A stretch of DNA of 52,881 nt from an uncultured Muribaculaceae bacterium (GCA_910583795.1 CAJTZQ010000017.1:1-52881), one strand, 5' to 3'. Shown: positions 41,875-49,523, counted from the stretch's first letter. Made by a program: numbers and translations. The notes: generated by a model from the sequence alone, not told the origin.

Positions 41875-42422
41875 GATTCTTCCTTTATTTTATTATACAA
41901 TACTGGGTTGATAATACCTTCACTATCTGCAACCATAGACGTTTCCAGATTATTATCATATAACGCCCAATAATCAACAATTGGCATAAATATATCAAAA
42001 AGATTTTGTAGACCTAAATAATAACGATTGATAATTGTCGCTACTGGTATGTCATGACCTCCTTCTGAAACACGTTTTGACACTCTCTGACATGCTATCA
42101 ATGGCGATTCAAGCCAGAAAAACAATAAATATACGCAATAATCCTTATCGTGTGCCCGCTTGACAAGAGTTCTATAACTCCTTGTTGCCAAAGTCGTTTC
42201 AATTGCAAATGAAATACCTTCTGAAAGCAGTGCATCAATTCTTTGAAGCATAAGTTTCCCTGCTTGAATAGCCACAGATTCAGGAGCAAATGGAGAAAGT
42301 CCTTTCGCAATTTCATCTGCATTCACAAATTCTTTGCAATTTAGAATCTGTGGTAACACATTGAAAGAGGCAGTAGTTTTACCTGCTCCATTACATCCAG
42401 CTATAATATAAAGATTCGGCAT
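41853..42422 (-). CDS. zeta-toxin-like AAA kinase
   Basis: A 189-residue P-loop kinase. Walker A is GCNGAGKTT (9-17); N33-D35-E36 in VNADEIAKGLSP and E74 in AIETTLATRS match zeta-toxin/UDP-GlcNAc-kinase-like proteins of Gram-negative bacteria, and YYLGLQNLFDIF...WALYDN fits the C-terminal family pattern. Zeta toxins phosphorylate UDP-N-acetylglucosamine and block wall synthesis, but many chromosomal zeta-like proteins lack proof. Here the upstream position lacks an epsilon gene; instead a small gene overlaps the 3' end. A perfect 24-bp palindrome and palindromic repeats lie upstream. Confidence 0.82.
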   Translation of the reverse strand: MPNLYIIAGCNGAGKTTASFNVLPQILNCKEFVNADEIAKGLSPFAPESVAIQAGKLMLQRIDALLSEGISFAIETTLATRSYRTLVKRAHDKDYCVYLLFFWLESPLIACQRVSKRVSEGGHDIPVATIINRYYLGLQNLFDIFMPIVDYWALYDNNLETSMVADSEGIINPVLYNKIKEESCQKKIN

Positions 42423-42485
42423 TACTTTAATTATTTGCTATTTTATCTTTCCCTGCCTATTAATATTTGTTTAGAAGGTTATTTA

Positions 42486-42515
42486 CAAAATTACAAATAT
42501 TTTTCGAGATTGCAA
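42486..42515 (-). promoter_or_regulatory. promoter of zeta-like gene
   Basis: The minus strand has TTG (42515-42513), 19 bp, then TAATTTTG (42493-42486), placing transcription start about 55 bases before the zeta-like ATG. Confidence 0.6.
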
Positions 42516-42600
42516 TTGAATATGCTACTCAACATAATTATAATCAATGTGAGGTTATTCAAGCCCTGTGGACATTCGGCAAATTTCTAATCAAAAGATC

Positions 42601-42624
42601 CTAAATTAATCATGATTAATTTAG
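42601..42624. repeat. perfect 24-bp palindrome
   Basis: The half-site CTAAATTAATCA is followed directly by its exact reverse complement. It is 12 AT-rich base pairs on each side with no spacer, an operator-like structure about 110 bp upstream of the zeta-like promoter. Confidence 0.8.
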
Positions 42625-42642
42625 ATTTAACAGGTTATGAAC

Positions 42643-42675
42643 AAAAAAGGAAAGCCGGATTGGCTTTCCTTTTTT
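42643..42675 (-). terminator. terminator of carB
   Basis: AAAAAAGGAAAGCC pairs with GGCTTTCCTTTTTT around the loop GGATT, with T-runs on both strands. It lies about 100 bases after the carB stop. Confidence 0.88.
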
Positions 42676-42680
42676 ATTTA

Positions 42681-42766
42681 ATTTCAGATTGATTCAATCT
42701 GATTCCGGATTGATTTTCAATCTAATTTCAGGTTGACTCAATCTGATTTCAGATTGATCTTTGCTG
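42681..42766. repeat. four tandem 21-23-bp palindromic repeats
   Basis: Units start at 42681, 42702, 42725 and 42746. The first reads ATTTCAGATTGATTCAATCT; its core CAGATTGA/TCAATCTG is a dyad. The others differ by a few bases (for example CCGGATTG, CAGGTTGA). The array ends 12 bases before the carB stop codon on the other strand. There are no spacers, so it is not a CRISPR array. Confidence 0.8.
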
Positions 42767-42778
42767 AAGGGAGGGGAA

Positions 42779-45700
42779 TCAATATTCTTTCCAGGGAGTG
42801 ATTGCGATGTCATCGACTTTCTTGTTGATGAACGCTTTCACGTAGGCGCTTGCAAGACGTGCGTTAGTAAGCAACGGAATGTTGTGGTCGATAGCCCAAC
42901 GACGGATGCGGTATCCGTTGGTCAACTCACGCTTTGTATGGTTCTTCGGAATGTTGATCACAAGATCCACCTTGTGGTTGGAGATAAGGTCAAGAACGTT
43001 CTCTCCTTCTTCGTCGGGCCAGCAAACTGCCTGAGCCTCTACCCCATTCTGGTTGAGGAATGTGGCTGTTCCGGCTGTCGCATAGATCTTGTAACCATTC
43101 TCTGCGAGCAGACGGCATGCCTCAAGCATATCCACCTTTCCTCTGACGTCGCCTGAACTTACAAGTACGGCATTTTTCGGTACATGATGTCCTACAGAAA
43201 TCATGGCGTTGAGAAGTGCCTCGTCGAAGTCCTTACCAAGACATCCAACCTCACCGGTCGAAGACATATCGACACCGAGAACCGGGTCTGCCTTGTGAAG
43301 GCGTGCGAAAGAGAACTGAGATGCCTTGACACCGATATAATCGATGTCGAATGTTGATGTATCAACCTTACCGACCTTCTCACCGAGCATGATACGTGTT
43401 GCAGTCTCTATGAAATTCTTCTTGAGAACCTTGCTGACAAACGGGAACGAACGTGAAGCACGAAGGTTACACTCAATCACCTTGACATAATTGTCGCGTG
43501 CAAGGAACTGGATATTGAACGGACCGGAAATGTTGAGCTCCTTGGCAATCTTCGCACTGATTCGTTTGATGCGGCGTGCGGTAGCCATATATATCTTCTG
43601 AGCAGGGAATACGAGGGTCGCGTCACCTGAGTGTACGCCTGCAAACTCAATGTGTTCTGAGATCGCATATTCCACAATCTCGCCGTTTCTTGCCACTGCG
43701 TCAAATTCAATCTCCTTGGCATTCTGCATGAACTCGGAAACTACAACAGGATATTCCTTGGAAACCTTTGCAGCTTCATTGAGGAAACGATGCATCTGCT
43801 CGTAGTCGTAGCATACGTTCATAGCCGCACCGGAGAGCACGTAGCTTGGACGGATCAATACCGGGAAGCCAACTTCCTTCACAAAAGAATCGATATCTTC
43901 AGTGGTGGTCAGCTCTTTCCAACGAGGCTGGTCGATGCCAAGCTGATCGAGCATGGCAGAGAACTTATGACGGTTCTCCGCACGGTCGATAGATACCGGA
44001 GAAGTTCCGAGGATAGGCACATGACGACGATAGAGCTTCATCGCAAGATTATTGGGGATCTGTCCGCCAACGCTCACGATTACACCACGTGGGGTTTCAA
44101 GATCAAGGATATCCATAACCCTCTCAAAACTGAGTTCGTCGAAATAAAGACGGTCGCACATATCATAGTCGGTCGACACGGTCTCAGGGTTATAGTTGAT
44201 CATGATAGCCTTATAACCAAGCTTGCGGCAAGTGGATGCGGCATTTACAGAGCACCAGTCGAACTCAACCGAACTACCGATTCTATATGCACCGGAACCA
44301 AGCACGACGATGTTGTTGCCGGCATTCATGTCGTAGGGGATAGAATTCTCATCAGCCCCATAGGTGACATAGAGATAGTTTGTAAGGTCAGGATACTCAG
44401 AAGCAACGGTATTTATGCGACGAACGTGGGGAACAACATCAAGAGCCTTACGATGATTACGCACCTTAAGAACTTCCTGTTCCATATTTCCTGAAGGAGA
44501 TTCCACAAAACGGGCAATCTGGAAATCGGAGAATCCAAGACGTTTGGCTTCTTTGAGCACGTCTTTCGGAAGCTCTTCTATTGAGTTATATCCGGAAAGT
44601 ACTTTCTTATATTTCACAATGTTGTCAAGACGCTCGAGGAACCACTTGTCAATCTTGGTCAGTTCTTCGATACGGTCTATGCTGTAACCTTCTTCGAGAG
44701 CCTGCGCAATCGCGAATATGCGAAGGTCGGTAGGATGAGAAAGGACTTTGTCAAGGTCCTCAAATTTAATATCATTGTTGCCGACAAATCCATGCATTCC
44801 CTGCCCGATCATACGCAGACCTTTCTGGATAATCTCCTCGAAGCTCTTACCGATCGACATGATCTCGCCTACAGACTTCATGGAAGAACCGATCTCGCGG
44901 TCAACACCCACGAACTTTGAAAGGTCCCAACGCGGAATCTTTACAATCATGTAGTCTACAGAGGGAGCGACGTATGCTGAATTAGGTGTTCCCATCTCGC
45001 CTATCTGGTCAAGAGTATAACCTAAAGCGAGTTTTGCAGCCACAAAAGCGAGAGGATATCCTGATGCTTTTGAAGCAAGAGCTGAAGAACGGCTGAGACG
45101 AGCATTGATTTCAATGATACGGTAATCGTTGGTCTCTGCATTGAATGCATACTGAATATTACACTCGCCCACAATGCCAATGTGACGGACCACCTTGGTA
45201 GCGATGTCTTCAAGCATCTTGATCTGCTCTTTAGAGAGCGACACGATCGGGGCGACAACAATTGATTCTCCGGTGTGGATGCCCAGCGGGTCGAAGTTTT
45301 CCATCGGCACAACTGTGAAGCAATGGTCGTTTGCATCGCGGATCACCTCAAACTCAATCTCCTTCCATCCCTTCAGAGATTCCTCCACAAGAATCTGACG
45401 TGAGTAAGCAAGAGCGCTTTCGCAGTGAGTGCGGAATTCTTCATCGTTAGTACATATTCCACTACCGAGACCACCGAGAGCATAACCGGAACGCACCATT
45501 ACAGGGTAACCGATTCTATGTGCCACCTCAACGGCATCTTCTATTGATTCAACCGCCTGAGAAACCGGTGTTTTAACGTTGATTTCGTTAAGTTTCTTCA
45601 CAAAAAGATCGCGGTCTTCCGTGATCATGATTGCTTCTACTGAAGTGCCAAGCACCTTCACACCATATTTTTCAAGAGTGCCATTCAGATAAAGCTCGGT

Positions 45701-45979
45701 TCCACAATTCAGTGCTGTCTGCCCACCGAAGGCAAGAAGTATGCCGTCCGGGCGCTCCTTTTTGATCACCTCTTCTACAAAATGAGGAGTAACGGGCAGG
45801 AAATAGACCTGATCCGCAACTCCCTCAGATGTCTGAATAGTAGCGATGTTAGGATTGATGAGCACTGTAGAGATCCCCTCTTCACGAAGCGCCTTTAGCG
45901 CCTGGGAACCAGAATAGTCAAATTCGCCCGCCTGTCCGATTTTCAAGGCTCCGGAGCCGAGCAGCAAAACCTTCTTCAT
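42779..45979 (-). CDS. carB: carbamoyl-phosphate synthase large chain
   Basis: A 1066-residue enzyme with two homologous ATP-grasp halves (about 1-550 and 551-930) and a C-terminal MGS-like allosteric domain (about 930-1066). It begins KKVLLLGSGALKIGQAGEFDYSGSQALK, and the second half restarts with VVLGSGAYRIGSSVEFDW. It makes carbamoyl phosphate for pyrimidines and arginine with CarA. The small subunit gene carA, normally next door in Bacteroidales, is not adjacent here. A short leader (about 30 bases) follows a good promoter, and the gene ends in tandem repeats and a terminator. Confidence 0.97.
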   Translation of the reverse strand: MKKVLLLGSGALKIGQAGEFDYSGSQALKALREEGISTVLINPNIATIQTSEGVADQVYFLPVTPHFVEEVIKKERPDGILLAFGGQTALNCGTELYLNGTLEKYGVKVLGTSVEAIMITEDRDLFVKKLNEINVKTPVSQAVESIEDAVEVAHRIGYPVMVRSGYALGGLGSGICTNDEEFRTHCESALAYSRQILVEESLKGWKEIEFEVIRDANDHCFTVVPMENFDPLGIHTGESIVVAPIVSLSKEQIKMLEDIATKVVRHIGIVGECNIQYAFNAETNDYRIIEINARLSRSSALASKASGYPLAFVAAKLALGYTLDQIGEMGTPNSAYVAPSVDYMIVKIPRWDLSKFVGVDREIGSSMKSVGEIMSIGKSFEEIIQKGLRMIGQGMHGFVGNNDIKFEDLDKVLSHPTDLRIFAIAQALEEGYSIDRIEELTKIDKWFLERLDNIVKYKKVLSGYNSIEELPKDVLKEAKRLGFSDFQIARFVESPSGNMEQEVLKVRNHRKALDVVPHVRRINTVASEYPDLTNYLYVTYGADENSIPYDMNAGNNIVVLGSGAYRIGSSVEFDWCSVNAASTCRKLGYKAIMINYNPETVSTDYDMCDRLYFDELSFERVMDILDLETPRGVIVSVGGQIPNNLAMKLYRRHVPILGTSPVSIDRAENRHKFSAMLDQLGIDQPRWKELTTTEDIDSFVKEVGFPVLIRPSYVLSGAAMNVCYDYEQMHRFLNEAAKVSKEYPVVVSEFMQNAKEIEFDAVARNGEIVEYAISEHIEFAGVHSGDATLVFPAQKIYMATARRIKRISAKIAKELNISGPFNIQFLARDNYVKVIECNLRASRSFPFVSKVLKKNFIETATRIMLGEKVGKVDTSTFDIDYIGVKASQFSFARLHKADPVLGVDMSSTGEVGCLGKDFDEALLNAMISVGHHVPKNAVLVSSGDVRGKVDMLEACRLLAENGYKIYATAGTATFLNQNGVEAQAVCWPDEEGENVLDLISNHKVDLVINIPKNHTKRELTNGYRIRRWAIDHNIPLLTNARLASAYVKAFINKKVDDIAITPWKEY

Positions 45980-46013
45980 AACTTCTAATCGATGAAATGT
46001 TCAATTTTGCTTG

Positions 46014-46044
46014 CAAAATTACGATTTTTCGCGCTTATATACAA
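46014..46044 (-). promoter_or_regulatory. promoter of carB
   Basis: The minus strand shows TTG (46044-46042), 20 bp, then TAATTTTG (46021-46014), 35 bp before the carB start. Confidence 0.65.
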
Positions 46045-46069
46045 CAATCAGACCCAAATTTGTATGCGC

Positions 46070-46122
46070 AATTCAACTTTCGCACGCGAAAGTTGAGGGT
46101 TAGAGGGTTATAAGGTTAAAGG
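46070..46122 (+). repeat. dispersed hairpin repeat, copy 2
   Basis: AATTCAACTTTCGCACGCGA begins a hairpin (CAACTTTCGC/GCGAAAGTTG) followed by GGGTTAGAGGGTTATAAGG and GGTTAAAGG. It matches the reverse complement of 4451-4508 over most of its length. Confidence 0.6.
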
Positions 46123-46133
46123 TAAACATACTC

Positions 46134-47009
46134 TTAGAGACTCAACCTTGACAAATTGCGTAAGACTTTCTTACACCATGCCGAATCTTCAGCATTATAT
46201 TCGTTTTTATACTTTCTAATATCCTCAAGCAATTTCGGAGTGAGTTTATAGACATTCCATTTGTCGGGAACTTCTTTCTTCTTTAACAATTTCTTCAATT
46301 CATATTCAGCCTTATAGCGGTCGGCGACTTCAACTTCAAGTACAATCCCTTTCTCCTCTTCATCTGACTTACGTCCGAAATGAAGTTTATAGAACTCTTT
46401 ATGTTTATATACCTTGACAGATCCTTTTGCAGATTCCTCAACAAACTGTGCCTTCGCCTCATTAATATTGTCAATGAAACAATCAACTAATTTTTCATGA
46501 TCTTCTCCATCTCCCGCAAATTGGGAAAACAATATATTGAAACATTTCAAAGTGACCTCCGTATCGGCAGAAGCGGAATGCGCCGTGTCTTCTCCAAATT
46601 CAATTCCAAGAGCATTGGCACAGGATATCAACGACGGGACAGAGAACGGGCTCATCCCCGAACGGCAACCTTTTAAAAGCCAAAACATATCCTTCACATC
46701 TATCACTCTCCTTTCTTCAAGACCAGATATGCCGGACCGAGACAACACACGCAAGTCATTGTCGACAGCAAAACCTGTCAATGCAAACGCATTGTCGAGC
46801 AATTTTTGCACATCTTCTCTTACATCCCGGAAAGAAGGCTTATCGGCAACCATTTCCGGAGTTATGTGATGGATATCAGTTCGCCAGGAATGAATTTTCT
46901 CCGGCATATAAAACTCATGATATATTTCACGTCCCGAAAGATCAAACATTGAAAGTTCGAGAAGTTCCTCATTATCTGCAAATTCAGCATCCAGACAAAT
47001 TATATCCAT
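46134..47009 (-). CDS. DEDDh 3'-5' exonuclease-fold protein with extra C-terminal domain
   Basis: A 291-residue protein. Residues 1-165 carry the DnaQ/RNase T pattern: DAEF (7-10) with Asp and Glu metal ligands, HHITPEMV (48-55), GFAVDNDLRVL (78-88) and HSASADTEVT (about 143-152). The remaining 125 residues (HKEFYKLHFG, then a Lys/Glu-rich segment) are not part of that fold and I do not recognise them. The substrate may be RNA or DNA. It is alone, with a promoter and a leader made almost entirely of tandem repeats. Confidence 0.82.
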   Translation of the reverse strand: MDIICLDAEFADNEELLELSMFDLSGREIYHEFYMPEKIHSWRTDIHHITPEMVADKPSFRDVREDVQKLLDNAFALTGFAVDNDLRVLSRSGISGLEERRVIDVKDMFWLLKGCRSGMSPFSVPSLISCANALGIEFGEDTAHSASADTEVTLKCFNILFSQFAGDGEDHEKLVDCFIDNINEAKAQFVEESAKGSVKVYKHKEFYKLHFGRKSDEEEKGIVLEVEVADRYKAEYELKKLLKKKEVPDKWNVYKLTPKLLEDIRKYKNEYNAEDSAWCKKVLRNLSRLSL

Positions 47010-47017
47010 ATTATTTA

Positions 47018-47077
47018 GTTGTGAGTTATGAGTTGTGAGTTATGATGAGTTGTGAGTTATGATGAGTTGTGAGTTAT
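47018..47077 (-). repeat. tandem GAGTTGTGAGTTATGAT repeats in exonuclease leader
   Basis: About three and a half units of a 17-bp word (GAGTTGTGAGTTATGAT and a shortened form) fill the space between the promoter -7 element and the exonuclease ATG, so they would be transcribed as the 5' untranslated region. Confidence 0.75.
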
Positions 47078-47085
47078 AAAAGGTG

Positions 47086-47093
47086 CAAAATTA
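47086..47093 (-). promoter_or_regulatory. -7 element of exonuclease gene
   Basis: The minus strand reads TAATTTTG, 77 bp before the ATG; the leader then consists of the tandem repeat. Confidence 0.55.
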
Positions 47094-47182
47094 AGAATTT
47101 TTCCAATATCCGGCAATTTTATGTATCGCAATATAAATGAATTTAGAATCGTTTCTTTAGTAAGAAAGTGTTGTTAAATTAT

Positions 47183-47962
47183 ATGAACGGAATAATAATC
47201 GGTCTGTTGCTCCCCTTTTTGGGCACAACTCTTGGTGCGGCGTGCGTGATGTTGATGCGAAAAAACATGAATTCTGTTCTCGAAAAGTTATTGATGGGAT
47301 TCGCCGCCGGAGTCATGGTTGCGGCATCCGTATGGTCACTGCTGATTCCTGCCATGGAAATGAGTAGTGACGAAGGATTCTTGAAAGTGATGCCCGCAGC
47401 GGCAGGTTTCGTAGCAGGAATAGGATTTCTGCTCTTGCTTGACGTGATCGTTCCCCATCAACATATCGACGGGGGACCGAGCGAAGGCCCCAAAAGCAAA
47501 TTGTCGAGAACCACCAAACTTGTATTTGCGGTCACTCTCCACAATATCCCGGAAGGTATGGCGGTCGGTGTGTCACTCGCAGCGGCACTTGAACAAAACG
47601 CATACGTGCCAATGACGGCAGCATTAGCGCTTGCGATTGGCATAGCTATTCAGAATTTTCCAGAAGGTGCCATAGTTTCGATGCCTTTGCGAACAGCCGG
47701 AAACAGCAGACTAAAATCTTTTTTCATTGGGAGCATGAGCGGAATCGTAGAACCGATAGCAGCGACAATAACCATATTGCTTGCATCAATAATTGTTCCG
47801 GCTCTCCCCTATCTGCTTTCATTCGCGGCAGGAGCCATGATATATGTTGTGGTAGAGGAACTGATTCCGGAAACGCAAGAGGGTGAACATTCCAACATGG
47901 GCACAATAGGTTTTGCCTTGGGTTTTGTGCTGATGATGGTTCTCGATGTTGTGTTAGGATAA
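47183..47962 (+). CDS. ZIP family divalent metal transporter
   Basis: A 259-residue inner-membrane protein with about eight helices. Helix 4 carries HNIPEG (H120-G125) and helix 5 carries QNFPEG (157-162), the binuclear metal site of ZIP transporters of the GufA/ZupT type. The loop near 92-112 has PHQHIDGG, a possible metal-binding His segment. It probably imports zinc, iron or manganese. I start at MNGIIIGL; an upstream TTG would add five residues without a helix. Confidence 0.9.
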   Translation: MNGIIIGLLLPFLGTTLGAACVMLMRKNMNSVLEKLLMGFAAGVMVAASVWSLLIPAMEMSSDEGFLKVMPAAAGFVAGIGFLLLLDVIVPHQHIDGGPSEGPKSKLSRTTKLVFAVTLHNIPEGMAVGVSLAAALEQNAYVPMTAALALAIGIAIQNFPEGAIVSMPLRTAGNSRLKSFFIGSMSGIVEPIAATITILLASIIVPALPYLLSFAAGAMIYVVVEELIPETQEGEHSNMGTIGFALGFVLMMVLDVVLG

Positions 47963-48167
47963 GAGTCAAGAGTGAAGGGTCAAGGGTCAAGAGTCAAGGG
48001 TGAAAGGTCAAGAGTCAAGGGTGAAGAGTCAAGGGTGAAGGTTTATGGTTTAGGGTTTAAGAGTTATTTGAAACTAATGGGCTAATAACTAATCAACTAA
48101 CGACCAATGACTAATCAACTAATGACCACTGACTAATCAACTAATAACCACTGACTGCCGACTACGT
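47963..48167. repeat. short-word repeat tract (GGTCAAGAGTCAAGGGTGAA, then ACTAATGAC/ACTAATCAA)
   Basis: Immediately after the ZIP stop come repeated GAGTCAAGGGT/GGTGAAG words, followed from about 48074 by ACTAATCAACTAATGACC-type words. No ORF. The words resemble those at 51891-51960 and 50580-50780 in this window. Confidence 0.7.
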
Positions 48168-48191
48168 AGGGCTGACTAAAATTGTAGATTA

Positions 48192-48223
48192 TTTGCTTAT
48201 CCGGATTTCCATAACTATCTTTG
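48192..48223 (+). promoter_or_regulatory. promoter of AlkD-like gene
   Basis: TTTG at 48192-48195, 20 bp, then TATCTTTG at 48216-48223; the ATG is 18 bp further. Confidence 0.75.
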
Positions 48224-48241
48224 CAAAAACAACCTTACATT

Positions 48242-48679
48242 ATGAATTTACAAGAGCATATCAAAGAAATTAAACATAGCTTTATGGCATTCAGAAACGG
48301 AATCGTCTCCGACACACTCCGTAAAGCCGGGATGCCTTATAATATCATCTTCGGTCTTCAACTGCCACAGATAGCGGAGATTGCAAGAAACAATGATAAA
48401 AATCTTGAACTTGCCGATGCCCTTTGGCAAGATTCCGGAGTCAGGGAATCAAGACTCCTTGCCTGTTACTTATACCCTCTCGCTGAAGTGAACAAAGATA
48501 AAGCATACGAACTTGCCTCTTCAGTGCAGACAATTGAAGAAGCAGATATCCTTTCGTTCAGATTGCTGAGAAATCTTGCATTCGCGGACGCTCTCGCCAA
48601 CAGACTATCGTCAGAAGATTCCCAACTGATATCATATTGCGGCAAGGCTCTTCGCCGTAACCTTGACGCCATGGCATAA
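48242..48679 (+). CDS. small HEAT-repeat protein, DNA alkylation repair (AlkD)-like
   Basis: A 145-residue all-helical protein: IKHSFMAFRNGIVSDTLRKAG, then FGLQLPQIAEIAR, SGVRESRLLACYLYP and RLLRNLAFADALA. These paired helices resemble the HEAT-like repeats of AlkD-type DNA glycosylases, but the protein is much shorter than AlkD (about 230 residues), so enzymatic activity is uncertain. I start at the ATG 18 bp after the promoter; an upstream Met in the frame would overlap that promoter. Confidence 0.7.
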   Translation: MNLQEHIKEIKHSFMAFRNGIVSDTLRKAGMPYNIIFGLQLPQIAEIARNNDKNLELADALWQDSGVRESRLLACYLYPLAEVNKDKAYELASSVQTIEEADILSFRLLRNLAFADALANRLSSEDSQLISYCGKALRRNLDAMA

Positions 48680-48756
48680 TGCCACTGCCGGGAATATATG
48701 AATCTCCTCCCCATACTAAATCGAAGACCAGAGATCCAGAGAACCCTTGATCAATT

Positions 48757-48934
48757 AGTGATGAGCAATTAGTAATTGGTAATTACGATTTCTCATTGCC
48801 AATTGAGTCAAGGACCAGGAACCAAGGTGATTTTAATATTGAATTTTGAATGTTGACATGGATGATCGGGAAACGGGCAACGGGCAACTCAAATCACTTC
48901 ATAACTCGTAACTATGACTTCTGACTTTAATTGA
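48757..48934 (+). repeat. dispersed repeat, copy A (about 178 bp)
   Basis: From AGTGATGAGCAATTAGTAAT to GACTTCTGACTTTAATTGA this stretch is about 88 percent identical by eye to 49335-49522. It is non-coding. The surrounding 355-base gap (48680-49034) holds nothing else but the promoter of the RHH antitoxin. Confidence 0.8.
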
Positions 48935-48981
48935 AATCATAGTTATTTTTATAATATTCATAAACTTTTATACTTGAAAGG

Positions 48982-49012
48982 TTGTAAATGATATACAAAC
49001 GTATTATATTTG
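48982..49012 (+). promoter_or_regulatory. promoter of RHH antitoxin gene
   Basis: TTG at 48982-48984, 20 bp, TATATTTG at 49005-49012, 22 bp before the ATG. Repeat copy A ends about 50 bp upstream. Confidence 0.7.
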
Positions 49013-49034
49013 CAATCTAAAAATTTAATTATAT

Positions 49035-49280
49035 ATGGAAATATCACTTAGAAAACCCACCATGTTCCGTTTGAAAACCGATCTTGTAGAACGGCTTAAA
49101 ATAGCGGCAAAACGCGAAAACCGAAGTCTGAATAATTATGTGGAGTCAGTATTGATGGATGTCGTCTATCACGAGCCAAACGCGGAGACTATAGCTGCAA
49201 TAGAGGAAGCTAAGAGAGGAAATGACTTGTCGCCTGTTGACACCTCTTCTTTTGATGCATTTTGCAAATCTCTTGAATAA
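49035..49280 (+). CDS. ribbon-helix-helix antitoxin
   Basis: An 81-residue protein with an Arc/RHH-type DNA-binding N-terminus: a beta strand (MFRLKTDLVERLK), then helix KRENRSLNNYVESVLMDVV. The C-terminal half (ETIAAIEEAKRG and DTSSFDAFCKSLE) fits the toxin-binding tail of antitoxins. The next frame overlaps the stop (TAATG) and is a toxin fragment, so this antitoxin has lost its partner locally. It may now serve as an anti-addiction factor or be decaying. Confidence 0.82.
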   Translation: MEISLRKPTMFRLKTDLVERLKIAAKRENRSLNNYVESVLMDVVYHEPNAETIAAIEEAKRGNDLSPVDTSSFDAFCKSLE

Positions 49281-49339
49281 TGACAGTAAAACCCACCACC
49301 CGTTTTAAGAAAGACTATAAACGGTATAAGCATGAGTGA
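49280..49339 (+). pseudogene. truncated YafQ/RelE-type toxin
   Basis: The ATG overlaps the antitoxin stop (TAATG). The 19 codons MTVKPTTRFKKDYKRYKHE match the opening of YafQ-like mRNA interferases (about 90 residues in full). The frame then ends in TGA exactly where dispersed-repeat copy B starts (49335), so the rest of the toxin gene is gone. Confidence 0.72.
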
Positions 49340-49522
49340 TGAGCAATTAGTAATTGGTAATTACGATTTCTCATTGCCAATTGAGTCAAGGACCAGGAAC
49401 CAAGATAATTTTGAATTCGTTGAATTTTGAATGTTGACATGGATTATTGGGAATCTGATAACGGGCAACGGACAACTCAAATCATTTCATAACTCGTAAC
49501 TATGACTTCTGACTTAAATTGA
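49335..49522 (+). repeat. dispersed repeat, copy B (about 188 bp)
   Basis: Copy of 48757-48934 in the same orientation, with a short insertion near 49408. It replaces the body of the YafQ-like toxin gene. A third, short part (about AACTCGTAACTATGACTTCT onward) recurs at 50666-50698. Confidence 0.8.
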
Positions 49523-49523
49523 C

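Larger units (their letters stand above)
42423..42778. other. gap upstream of zeta-like gene with promoter, palindrome, terminator and tandem repeat
   Basis: The 356-base gap between zeta-like and carB genes contains no ORF but has four regulatory-looking elements, listed separately: a promoter, a 24-bp perfect palindrome, the carB terminator and four tandem palindromic repeats. Confidence 0.6.

Noticed and set aside
42601..42624. Replication origin element
   Set aside because: A single AT-rich palindrome without DnaA boxes or origin-linked genes is not enough.
42681..42766. CRISPR array
   Set aside because: Repeat units are contiguous with no unique spacers and no cas genes are near.
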